Positions 1 through 9,589 of a stretch of DNA of 24,935 nt are shown here, in pieces. The notes under the pieces were generated by a model. It saw only the letters and a list, made by a program, of their open reading frames with translations. It made no database searches and was not told the origin of the DNA. The position numbers and the translations under genes are program-made. Source of the stretch: Intoshia linei (taxonomy: Eukaryota; Orthonectida; Rhopaluridae). Within the stretch, counting starts at the first letter, position 1; each line of letters starts with the position of its first letter. Location: the NCBI GenBank assembly GCA_001642005.1, contig LWCA01000512.1, forward strand, positions 1 through 24,935, given 5' to 3'.

Positions 1-406
1 ATGATACTTTGGTTCATTTTAAAATCGTTTTAATGATGAACAATAAAAGATATAGTAAGAGCTTTAATTAACAAGAAAACGATTTTAACATCGATAATAT
101 AAATGTAAGTAAAGATCTATTTTGGTATCTATCACTACAGCAATAATGGTAAAATTCGACTGAAAGGTTTATAAAGTGAAGATTCAGTTAATTATTGATA
201 CACAATTGGTATTTTTAAGTATGTATTAAATTGGTACTGAATATATGTCATCACTAGGGCAAACTTTTTCTAATTTATAAAATCGTATAAAATATAACCT
301 ATTAAAATAAAATTTTAACTTTTCTAACCTATAAAAAATACATTAAAAATTCAATTTGGTCCCCCCTGTTAAATTTTTTTTTTAAAATAATTTAAAAAAT
401 TAAAGA
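1..406. other. AT-rich non-coding DNA
   Basis: No open frame resembles a protein and no terminal repeat pair is recognisable. This stretch adjoins the hAT transposase remnant and may include its decayed end, but I cannot define a boundary. Confidence 0.4.
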
Positions 407-1071
407 TTAAGATTTATTATGGTACAATATTAAATATTTTTTAACGTTTTTAACGCTAGATAAAAAATTCCTTTGTTTTGTGAGTAATGTCTTCAGCATG
501 CTAAAACTTCTTTCTACACCGTTAGAAGTTGAAGGGCCATTTCTCAATTGGCTGTACAATGAAGGAGGTTTGGACTGATCCATAGCTAACATAATTTTTT
601 TGATATTATTTTTTTTATATATAGTTGTATTTCACATGGGTCAGGAATAAATTGTATTTTTATATTGTATCATATGCTTGATTAATAGTAAACGACTATT
701 TTGCCATGTCAATAACACCTAATATAGATGTATACCCGTTTAATTTTAATTCGATTAATTCATTATATAATCCAATCATAGATACAATTTGACCATTTAT
801 GTTTGTATTAATCATTTTACAGTCAAACAGCATTAAATTTTGGGGGTTTATCAAAGTACCTACAATTATATTTATATATTTAACATCGTTTAAATCGGTT
901 TCATCCAACATCATAAATATTAATTCATCTTTACTACACGATTTTATCCTTTCAATTTCTTTCAAATATACCTGGTCGGTTTTACCACGACAATTGTTTT
1001 CAGATGGTAGCGATTTGCCCATGTTGGTAAAAAATTCCTTAAAGTTTTTGTTGTTTAACTTGTATAAGGTC
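407..1071 (-). pseudogene. Decayed hAT-superfamily transposase
   Basis: Two minus-strand open pieces read in transposase order. The upstream piece (about 1071-696) holds a segment with a lysine-rich FKEFF stretch, SLPSENN, then an MMLDETD motif followed by an IIVGTL strand. This resembles the start of the RNase-H fold of hAT transposases of the DUF659-like type, where the Asp of DET is catalytic. The downstream piece (592-407) carries VERSFSMLK, the C-terminal hAT dimerisation motif. About 100 bp with stops lies between them, and most of the catalytic core and helical insertion is missing, so this is a deletion relic. No terminal inverted repeats or target duplication could be placed. The superfamily call is fairly sure and the exact clade is not. 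Confidence 0.7.
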
Positions 1072-2035
1072 TAACGAGGAAAAAAGTTTTACTATGTTAA
1101 TGGCAAAATCACTTTTTAATTTGCAATATTTACGGATTGGATTGTATCATTCAAAGTTAATGATTTATAAAAATGAAATAAAGGTAATCTACATATTAGT
1201 CTGTTCAACTTATTTTTTTTGAAACTCAGTAAAATATTTATTTTTTTTAAATCTCAGTATTTTTTTTCAAATTTTAGTAAAGGTACTTTAAAAAATTGAA
1301 AACTTAAAATTAATAAGCTTTTATTGAAAATTTAAAGATGCTTGAAATAACTATTGTAGAATACCAAAGACGGAACACCCCAAAAGCGGAACAGTCAAAA
1401 TATATTATTTTTGTACTAACTCAGATTTTATACTATTTGTAGAATATGCATATATCCATGTAAGACTTGTGACTCGTTTCAAATTGAATTGTGGCCGTCG
1501 CGACACTTAGGTTTATATAGAAAAACATCCTCTTTAGAAGAATTTGTAAATTTTGGAGTTTCAAAAATTAAATAGGACTTAAATTGTTCAAATCGTTAAA
1601 AAAGTGATAATGTCTAAAATGGCACATTATAATTTAATCAGCTTATAATATAGCACTATTAATTGAATTACAATTATATAATATCAACAATAAATAATGA
1701 TTCATTTACTGTAACAATTTAATTTAACATTTTACCTATAAAATACTAACACACTTAAATTCCAGAAAAGAACAACAGATATGTTATAATGAATAAACTT
1801 TATATTTTTATAATTAATTAAATGTTAATTAAACAAAATAATTATAATACAGTATAGAATGAATTAATCCTATTAGCACTATATACTTGATATGAATGAC
1901 CATGCCAATAATCGCAGCCTCAACATTAAATTATCCATAACAATTTAGATTGCACCAATTTATTAAAAATACAATAATTAAAAAATCGACATTGAATATG
2001 GGTTATTGAAATGACCTAATTAGTGATAATTACAA
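1072..2035. other. Upstream region of the SLC4 gene, no gene seen
   Basis: This AT-rich stretch lies between the hAT relic and the SLC4 start codon. No convincing exon, TATA box or repeat pair was found. An in-frame TAA sits seven bases before the proposed ATG at 2036. Any promoter or 5' untranslated exon is likely in here but cannot be pinned down by eye. Confidence 0.4.
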
Positions 2036-5000
2036 ATGTTTTCTAAATTTAAATCAAAAACAGGGAATTTCATTAACCAAGTCTTTTCCCCGACACAAAG
2101 TCAAGATACATTACGAAATGTACGTGACTATGATTGTAATTAGAAACCTTGTTCAAATGATATTACTATATAGGTCAAGTTCGAGCTCGATTAAAAAGCA
2201 TTATAAAATTAGATCGCGACATAAGACCTTTATTTTGCGAACTTATAGAACTTGTTAGAAAAAACTCGGCGAGTTCAGTAATATGGATTGAAACTGCAAG
2301 GTTAATTTTTTAAGAAATATAATATTTTTAAATGATAGATGGATTAAATTTGAAGAAGATGTAGAAGCAGAGGGAGATAGATGGTCCAAACCTCATGTGG
2401 CTACAATTTGTCAAAATTCAGTAAAGTTTATTAAAAAATCACTCATCAATGGTACAATTCTATTTGATATCAAAGTTGAAAAATTTGAAGATCTTGTTGG
2501 TAATCATTTTTTAATAATTAGTATAATCGTTGTCATTGTTTCATACGTGATATTTGAATTTGTAGAATTCAACTATTTCATCATTCAGTTATTCGATCAC
2601 TAGACTTTATTCCTTATCATGTTCGTATAAAACCTCCGCTGTTTGCCAATAATTTTTCAAAATATACGAATAAAATGTTTTCATACCTTGATTAATTAAC
2701 ATAATTGATGTGAATAAAATTTTTAAAAAAATAAAAAAAGTTAAGATTATAAATTAATTTTATAAAAAGATGGGAATGTATATAGAAAGTAGATAATTGG
2801 GATACTACATTACTGATGAACTGTTGATAAAATATTATCCTAACTTATATAAAAGGCTACGCGATTTTTGTTTGTCTGTCTGTGTATGTGTGTGTGACTT
2901 GTGTATATGATGTTTATTGAAATAACCAATATTTTTCAAATATTTCGATTAAAATTTATACGAATTTATAAAAGTTCAATTTTGATACTAAATTAAAACC
3001 TTATTTTTTTACTTTAATATTTAAAATAAAATGCCAAAAAGAAAAGCAACATTCACAAGAAAAAACGCCAAAATTGAGAAGATGAGACGTCTCAAGAAGA
3101 TCATGATATCAGAAATAGGTTAGATAACAATTTTTTTTTAAATTAATCATTCCTTGATAAGATAAGATAATAGTGAATAGTAGGATTTTTAAATTAGAAT
3201 TTCAACGTGAATTTATTTTTTAAGTATAATAAAACTGTGCCCTCGACAGAGCTAGGTGCAATTTGTACTTAGTATAAAACCGCCAAGCTAGTATAATTAT
3301 AATGCACAAGTTTTCGTATATATTTTTTGGAATTTTGGAAGATTTTTTTTGGAAAAACATTCTCGTTAAAGGAAGTTTTTATAAATGATGTATACATTAA
3401 AACAGTGGTTCCTGATTGGTCCAAAATTATATGCCTGGGGTCCGTGAGATTCAAATAAAATATGGAAAAATTTTGTTCAACTTTTGTTTATTTTTATGGG
3501 AGAATTTTTAATATTTATTACAGAGTTTCTAAATGTTGATTATCCCAAAGCGTAGATGACCGTTACATTATTATTTCAAAAATCCCACTTTTATATCACC
3601 ATTAACAAAATTAAATAAAAAATACCATTTCAAGCCCTATGGAAAAATTGACTTTTACAGATATTTTTTTGAAAAATACGATTTTACCAAATCTTATGAG
3701 AAAAACTTCTTATTTCAACCTCAAAATAAAACTCCAATATTATCAAAGCTTAAGGTAAATGTCCTCTTTTTTCAATATTATTTTGAAAATCCGATTATAC
3801 TAAATCTTATCATTAAAAACCTTTAATTTTTTACTATAATTAAATAGATTAAAATCCAGAATTTCGTAGTAATTTATTAATGTGAACTGATTTATCCCTG
3901 AGCGGCATGTAAAATCTAAAAAAGAATGAGAAAGTTGACACCTTACTATACATTCAATATTGTATTAACATGTATTGTATATATTTACATATATGTATTG
4001 CTTGATTTGTCATATTGAACAATATGTGATGGTAATATACAAAAACGGCACACATTAAATAATTATAATTACGTACTTATGTATTGTACGAAGTACTTGA
4101 AAATAAACTAATACTACTGACTAGGGAATGTTATCCGATTAATCGAAAACCCGGTTAATCGCTTACAATAATCGGAGAAAAATAATCGGAATACATTTCG
4201 AATAATCGGATTTTCAAAAATTTCATAAATATGTCATTGAAGTCATATATCACATTACTTTTTACTTTAAAGTGAATTATTCTTAATCTTAATCTTAATT
4301 AGTTTGTTAACATTAATTAAATTTAGTAATTAGGGGTTTTCGCCATGAAGATTTAATTTTTTTAAAAAAATTTGAAATTGATGATAATGTTTATGATTTT
4401 AAAATCTGTATCAGCGTATATATTTTTTTTAAATTCTCCAACTCTTTTGATTTTCAAAAAAAGAACAATTGCGATTTTTAACCCGTAAGATGTGAGTTTC
4501 GGATGTTGAAATTTATTTTGCGAACACCTTCAGTAAAAACTGTAATTGAAATGTGGACTTTATAAAATTCTAAGACGGGAAGTTATTTAAATAAAGTGGA
4601 ACACACACACAAACAAAAATCGCGTAGCATATTATACAAGTAAGGATTATTGGTTTTATGTTAAAAATTTTAAATTCTGATTAATCGGATAATCGTTGTT
4701 CAAATAACCGGTTTTTCAAATTTTCGAATAATCAGGACTCCATACTAGTGACTATAATTTTCCTATAACGAATTATTTGTGGGAGTGATAGAATAACAAA
4801 TTTTTTATGTGATACATACTATGGAGTCGTTTTTGAAAATTAATAAGAGAAAATCAAAGATTTCCTACTTTCTTTTTTGAATATTCACTTAATAGAAAGG
4901 TTTTAATGTTTAATATTATCATTTGAAACAGTTTTTATGTCAATATTATATGATAAACATTGTAGAATATATTTTAAATTGAATATTTACCAGAACTTTG

Positions 5001-8000
5001 ATTCTTTAAACTATTTTCTTTCTCGCTATTTGAATTCCCACACTTCAAAACTTATAAACTGTTTCTTAAGATATAAATGTGAAGTATTTTTTAATAAATT
5101 GGGGCATCTTTTTAAGATATAAGTGTAAAGTACTTTTATTAATTTTTGGGGGCCTTTTTTAATTAGTGGCCATGGGTTACAGCCCATATTGCCCATGCCA
5201 TGCCTTAAACTACATTTATTTGATTATGACATCTAAATATTTATATACAATTTAAGATTAATAATTTAATACTTGATCCTTTACCAAAAATAAAAAATTT
5301 TAAAAGGCATTTTAGTTAGCACAAATAATATAATTATGGAAAAATAAACACAAGTTCAAAAAATTTCTCTCAAAAAAGTGAACTTTCGTCGGCCAGTTAA
5401 ATTGCCAAATTCTGCGTTAATGTTCGAGATACTCTCTTAGAATCACCAATAATTACGATACTAAAATACACTTTTCGATTTTTTAAAAAAAATGTCTTTT
5501 TGGCACACCTTAATATACATGTATAACTCTATGAGAAAAATAAATTCCTTCCCCAATATATAAAATGATATACTTAAAAATCTAGATCAAATAATGAATG
5601 TGCAAGAATTGGAAGAAGAAAAAATAAAAAAAATAAAAGAGATACTGCTCAGCAAACATGCACATCAATTTCAACATGATAACATAAAACATGATAAACC
5701 CTCACAAAAAACATCAACAAATAATTTTTTAAAAAAACTACACCCAGAATCTGAAGCGGCAAACATTCTAGTTGGAACCATTGATTATTTAGAAAAACCT
5801 ATAGTTGCTTTCGTAAGATTGTTAAATTCTTGTGTTTTGGGAGATGTAACTGAAGTATATATACCAACAAAACTATTTTATCTAATATTGGGACCTAAAG
5901 ATCCAAACCACAGTTATCATGAAATTGGGCGAGCCATGTCAACACTACTATCAGATGAAATTTTCCAAGAAGTTGCATACAAATGCAACAAAACGGAACA
6001 TTTACTTCTTGGAATAGAAGAATTTCTAGACCAATGTACGATACTACCACCAGGTGAATGGGATCCAAGTATTAGAATTGAACCACCAAAAAAAATTCCC
6101 GATCAAGAATATAGAAAACATTTAATTACTCAATTAAAGTTTACGAGTAATGACGAAAGCATAGAATTACAAAGAACAAATTGTATATTTGGAGGTTTAA
6201 TTTCTGATATAAAACGAAAAGCACCATTTTATTTAAGTGATTTCAAAGACGCTTTAAGTTTTTCTTCCATCTCAACAGTGTGTTTTATGTATTTTGCTAT
6301 TTTGTCAACAATTATAACATTTTCAGGTGTTTTGCAACAAGAAGTTCATTACATTGGCGTAATCGAAGGAATGTTGGGTCTTTCTGTTTGTGGTGTCATA
6401 TTTCATTTATTTTCTGGTCAACCCCTGATAATCATCAATAGCATTGGTCCAATGTTAGTTTTCGAAACCATAATTTATAAATTCTGCAAAGATTACAACA
6501 TGGGTTATTTATCTTTTCGGTTTTGGATAGCTATATGGATATTTGTTACAATGATGGTTATAATTATGACAAATTTGTGCACGCTGGCAAAGTACATTAG
6601 TCGATTTACACAAGAAATTTTTGCAATGCTTATTGCCATCATTTTTTGTTATGAAGCTTTCGTGAAATTATTACAATTAATGTACAAGAAATATGATGGA
6701 AAAGATTATTATTGCATATGCCATTTAAATTTTTCAAATGTTTGTAATCTGGGTATTAATTATACAGTTGAGAATTTACAGACTGCAGTAAGTAGTCCTC
6801 GTTTTACAATCGAGACTATTGAACGGTATCAAGGTTTTTTATTGCTTTCTAATAATGAATCAACCATACAACAAGTATGTCAGAATATTGCAGGCCAATT
6901 TATAAATAAAAATACTTTCAACAATATTGACCTTGTGTACCCGTCAAAAGAGTTTTTTTTTTCTTGTTTTTTGTTTCTTGGAACATTATCTCTTGCTATG
7001 TTTTTAAAATTGCTTCCATATCAAAGATATTTTACTCATACCATCAGAAATATATTTTCAAAGTTTTCCGTATTGATAGCAATTTTAATCATGTTATTGA
7101 TTGATGTATTACTAAAATACGATACAGAAAAAATGTACGTACCTTCATCAATCGAACCTACAGTAAAACGAAATTGGATTGTAAATGTAATGGAAAATCC
7201 TGTCTGGACAATTTTTGCGGGAATAATACCGGCATTATTGGCTTGCATCTTAATTTACATGGATCAGTCTATTTCAGCAGTCATTGTAAATAGAAAGGAA
7301 AATAAACTCAACAAATCAGCAGGATATCATTTAGACATGTTCCTAATTGTTCTTTTCATACCCATAATGGCGTTATTTGGATTTCCTTGGTTTCTTGCTG
7401 CTCCAGTATTATCCATGAACCATATAGCATCCCTTACAATCGAATCGGAAGCAAATGCACCAGGCGAACAGCCTAGATTCATAGGAATCCGAGAACAACG
7501 AGTAACTGGTCTACTGTCATATTTATTAGTAGGTTTATCCGTATTTTTTGCACCAGTTTTATTATACATACCAATATCTATATTTTACGGGATTTTCATG
7601 TTTATGGGTATATCAAGTACTAATGGATTACAAATGGTTCAACGAATAGGTATACTTTTCATACCAAAAAAGTACCAACCTGATTACGCATATCTACGAC
7701 ATGTGCCTATCAAAAGAATACACCTTTTTACAATTATTCAAATTGTGTGTTTTGCGATATTATGGACTGTAAAAAAAATTAAAATAATTTCAATATCTTT
7801 TCCTGTTGTCATATTAATAATATGTTTTGTTCGGAAAATATTAGACTATGTTTTTTCACAACATGAATTAAAATGGCTTGATGATTTGTACCCTGAAAAA
7901 ATTAAAAGAGAAGAACCAGAAATTTCAAAAGAAGAGTCTCACAAAATTAGAGGTATTTATAATCTCAGGAGTAAAAGTTCTGCGATACCTATATCCATTG

Positions 8001-8005
8001 TATGA
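2036..8005 (+). CDS. SLC4-family, probably Na+-coupled, bicarbonate transporter (4 exons, 935 aa)
   Basis: Plasma-membrane HCO3-/CO3 transporter for pH regulation. Exons are 2036-2135, 2174-2300, 2339-2499 and 5586-8005. Splice phases 1, 2 and 1 agree and the total is 936 codons including the stop. Cytoplasmic domain: WIETARWIKFEED (71-83), RWSKPHVAT (90-98), YHEIGRA (240-246) and LPPGEWDPSIRIEPP (283-297). Membrane domain: begins near the KRKAPFYLSDFKDA segment (about 340-352), with GQPL (407-410) and RFTQEIFA (469-476). The large outer loop has four Cys (506, 508, 516, 561) and sequons at N511, N521 and N553. MDQSISAVIVNRKE (about 688-701), APGEQP (754-759) and QHELKWLDD (888-896) follow. 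These wordings, with Asp689 where AE1 has Glu681, match NBC/NDCBE members better than anion exchangers. It is shorter than the usual 1000-1200 aa because the regulatory linker before residue 186 and the C-tail are reduced. The tail ends S-I-V, a possible class I PDZ ligand. The ATG at 5594 opens a long frame but is internal. The 5' end could extend if an upstream exon exists. Subtype and Na+ coupling are inferred. Confidence 0.92.
2136..2173 (+). other. 38-bp intron 1 of the SLC4 gene
   Basis: Starts GTAATT and ends CTATATAG. Removal joins T to GT to make Cys34 and bypasses two in-frame stops (TAG at 2141, TGA at 2158). Confidence 0.8.
2301..2338 (+). other. 38-bp intron 2 of the SLC4 gene
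   Basis: Starts GTTAAT and ends AATGATAG. Removal joins AG to A to make Arg76 inside the conserved ETARW-KFEE motif, so protein homology fixes this junction. Confidence 0.88.
2841..3123 (+). mobile_element. Helitron-like 5' end with start of its protein
   Basis: Begins with a TAACTTATATAAAAGGCTACGCG terminus-like stretch (2841-2863), then a TTTGTTTGTCTGTC/TG-rich track. About 150 bp on, an ATG at 3031 opens a 30-codon frame starting MPKRKATFTRKNAK and ending at TAG 3121-3123. Basic MPKRK-type starts are typical of Helitron/Helentron replicase-helicase proteins, but no Rep or helicase domain follows, so this is a truncated copy. Two other copies of the same terminus occur at 4335-4645 and 13898-14203, reversed. 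The Helitron assignment rests on the short ORF and remembered family features. Confidence 0.55.
3403..3830 (+). repeat. hAT-like repeat, family R2 copy 1
   Basis: Opens with CAGTGGTTCCTGATTGG, a hAT-style terminus, then GTGAGATTCAAATAAAATAT and an AT-rich body with alternating poly-T/poly-A blocks. The body from about 3443 to 3735 is closely repeated at about 14900-15420, in LIM-homeobox intron 1. No coding capacity. The right end is not resolved. Confidence 0.6.
4122..4744. mobile_element. Non-autonomous hAT element with near-perfect 8-bp duplication
   Basis: The left end TAGGGAATGTTATCCGATTA and the reverse complement of the right end (TATGGAGTCCTGATTATTCG) form imperfect inverted repeats rich in CGATTAATCG and CCGGTT words. 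Flanks CTACTGAC (4114-4121) and CTAGTGAC (4745-4752) differ at one base, fitting a hAT 8-bp target duplication. The interior is non-coding and carries a nested Helitron-like fragment. Confidence 0.7.
4335..4645 (-). repeat. Helitron-like terminal fragment nested in a hAT element
   Basis: Reads (+) from GGTTTTCGCC to CACACACAAACAAAAATCGCGTAGC and ATTATACAAGTAAG. It is a copy of 13898-14203 throughout, and its last 50 bp are the reverse complement of the terminus at 2841. It lies wholly within 4122-4744, so it inserted after, or travelled with, that element. Confidence 0.7.
5066..5160 (+). repeat. Two tandem copies of a roughly 46-bp unit
   Basis: The unit TTAAGATATAAATGTGAAG...TTAATAAATTGGGGCATCTTT (from 5066) is followed at 5112 by a diverged copy with TTAAGATATAAGTGTAAAG and TTTTGGGGGCC. 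Non-coding, in SLC4 intron 3. Confidence 0.6.
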
Positions 8006-8029
8006 TAATTATATTAAATTATTTATAAT

Positions 8030-8035
8030 AATAAA
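8030..8035 (+). promoter_or_regulatory. AATAAA polyadenylation signal of the SLC4 gene
   Basis: AATAAA begins 25 nt after the TGA stop (8003-8005), implying a very short 3' untranslated region. Confidence 0.6.
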
Positions 8036-8044
8036 ACATATATT

Positions 8045-8079
8045 ACAATTATAATTGTTATAAGGATAATTATCCTTAT
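8045..8079. repeat. Two adjacent perfect palindromes after the SLC4 gene
   Basis: ACAATTATAATTGT (8045-8058) and a 20-bp perfect palindrome ATAAGGATAATTATCCTTAT (8060-8079) lie one base apart, just past the polyadenylation signal. They could form hairpins in a longer transcript or be chance in AT-rich DNA. The GG/CC pairs in the second make chance less likely. Confidence 0.6.
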
Positions 8080-8672
8080 AGTTAATAATATAATCAGATA
8101 TTATCAATTCTTCCTGTTTTCTATAAAAATATAAAAAATATAAAACCAAATTTTAAATAATCGGTAGAATATTCAGGAACATATTTTTTGGAAGCAGGCA
8201 TAACTAAATTTTATTAAAATATAAAAGGCAACATACTTACTACACAGATAATTGGTGTTAGATAACTTATATTGCAAACTCTTAATAAATTAATTATAGT
8301 TCAATTTAATTCAAATTTTTTTTTATTTGATAAAATTGAAAATTTAATTTGTTAAAAAAATGAAAAATATTTATTTTCGCATCACCCAGGTTGGGAAACA
8401 CTGGGATAGACTATAGGAAGTAAACAACCAAACATGACGATCAATATAAAACACTCAAAACATAGATACAGTATCTCATCATAATATTCCAGAAAATAAA
8501 GTTATATTTTAGTTTTTCTAGAACATTTTTAAAACGACAAGCTTCTCCGCAAAAAAATTCTCCAAAATCATTTTTGTCAGTGTAGCCATAAAACTGTCAT
8601 ACGCGACTTTATCCGTTTCTGCACCATAAAAGTTCCAAAAAAACTACTAAAATTCATACACCTAGTGTAGAC
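8080..8672. other. Non-coding spacer
   Basis: AT-rich spacer between the convergent SLC4 and LEM-domain genes. No supported feature until the hAT element at 8673, whose target site lies at 8665-8672. Confidence 0.4.
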
Positions 8673-9325
8673 CAGCGGTTCTCAACCTTTTTCAGGCCAT
8701 GGCCCAAAAAAGTTTTGCCTAAAATTCCATGACCCACCTTAAAATATCTACTTTTATTTATTTAAATTTTAAAGTATTAAATAAAGTGTTAAAAAATAAT
8801 AATCAACAAGTAAATTTAAATTTATACTAGTTAGTGACTCCCTTGGCATTTGTGTATGTTGCACAATGAATCATAATCAATTTCTATTAGTTTATTCAAT
8901 CTTAATCGCATTATTCCTCGGTTGTTCACATCCAATTTTGACCTCTTCTTACTAAAAATATCGACCACTGCTGAAAATCCAGTTTCTACAAGCCATGTTG
9001 TAGGAAAAGCAATAATGCTTGATTGAACATTATCAAACACAATTAGATTTGATTCTTGAATTCCCATAAATCCAAATACACCTTCCTTTTCTATTCGTCT
9101 TACTAATTTCAAATCTTCTTTTAAGTCCAAGAGTTTTTCAGTTAGTTCAGGACTGGTTTCATCATTTGGTTCAAAGTTTTGAAGATCTGTAAACCATAAT
9201 TCCAAATTTATATTTCAAATTCATTATGCATTTATAGATTTTGTTTTGGTTAGCAATTTTATTGCTTAATACACCAAATTTTTTTTATGTTGAAAATTTT
9301 CTGTGGCCCACGTTGAGAACCCCTG
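8673..9325 (-). mobile_element. 653-bp hAT element with perfect 8-bp target duplication
   Basis: The left end CAGCGGTTCTCAACCTTTTT and the right end (reverse complement CAGGGGTTCTCAACGTGGGC) are classic hAT inverted repeats, with GGCCATGGCCC and GTGGCCCA just inside. The 8 bp GTGTAGAC occurs directly on both sides (8665-8672 and 9326-9333). The intact duplication suggests a fairly recent insertion. The interior keeps only the C-terminal part of a transposase, so the element is a deletion derivative that cannot move itself. Confidence 0.92.
8831..9205 (-). pseudogene. C-terminal fragment of a hAT transposase (ZBED5/FAM200-like)
   Basis: A 124-codon open frame carried inside the hAT element. 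Its C-terminal half reads IAFPTTWLVETGFSAVVDI, then SKKRSKLDV and later LRLNKLIEIDY. This is the hAT dimerisation signature (PTT-x-L-x-E-x-GFS followed by KKR-LD) as found in ZBED5/FAM200/SCAND3-type transposases. The N-terminal zinc finger and the DDE catalytic core are absent, so it cannot be a working transposase. An uninterrupted frame in a short element is compatible with recent origin by internal deletion. Confidence 0.85.
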
Positions 9326-9333
9326 GTGTAGAC

Positions 9334-9574
9334 ACTGTTAAACATATAATAAAAACACAAGGAAACAGAGATAGGACCCTGCACGTGTTAAATGTTTCTG
9401 GTTCTTATTTAGGATCCATGACACGGACTTTACGCCCTTAAGAAATATTCACTGCTGCCATAATCAGGCCAGTCATTATTTTTTAAAAATCATTAAAAAA
9501 TCAAGTGCGTTTGAATGCATTTGATGTTTGGTGTAACTTTTCAAAAAAATTAAAATCATAACTATTTTAAAAAA
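9334..9574. other. Short spacer after the LEM-domain gene
   Basis: AT-rich non-coding DNA between the hAT element and the 3' end of the LEM gene. No feature seen. Confidence 0.4.
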
Positions 9575-9580
9575 TTTAAT
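9575..9580 (-). promoter_or_regulatory. ATTAAA polyadenylation signal of the LEM-domain gene
   Basis: ATTAAA on the minus strand begins 9 nt past the TAA stop (9590-9592). No such signal follows the alternative stop at 10804, which supports the spliced ending. Confidence 0.5.
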
Positions 9581-9589
9581 AATCTAAAT

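Larger units (their letters stand above)
2500..5585 (+). other. 3.1-kb transposon-filled intron 3 of the SLC4 gene
   Basis: The donor is GTTG|GTAATC and the acceptor AAATCTAG|ATCAAA. The split codon G|AT gives Asp130, and the joined sequence LVDQIM leads into a Lys-rich helix ending KHAHQ, as in family members. It holds a Helitron 5' fragment, a hAT-like repeat, a hAT MITE with a nested Helitron piece and a 46-bp tandem duplication. Confidence 0.85.

Noticed and set aside
799-1074. 91-codon plus-strand frame
   Set aside because: It is antisense to the hAT transposase relic and has only AT-rich hydrophobic sequence.
2841-4645. A single 1.8-kb element bounded by inverted GCTACGCGATTTTTG ends
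   Set aside because: The right-hand copy lies inside a separate hAT element with its own target duplication, so the two ends belong to different copies.
7036-7569. Two minus-strand frames inside the SLC4 exon
   Set aside because: They are antisense shadows of conserved SLC4 coding sequence.
5594-8005. SLC4 gene as an intronless gene or retrogene starting at ATG 5594
   Set aside because: The missing N-terminal domain is encoded upstream at 2036-2499 and splices in frame. An acceptor CTAG lies directly before the long frame.
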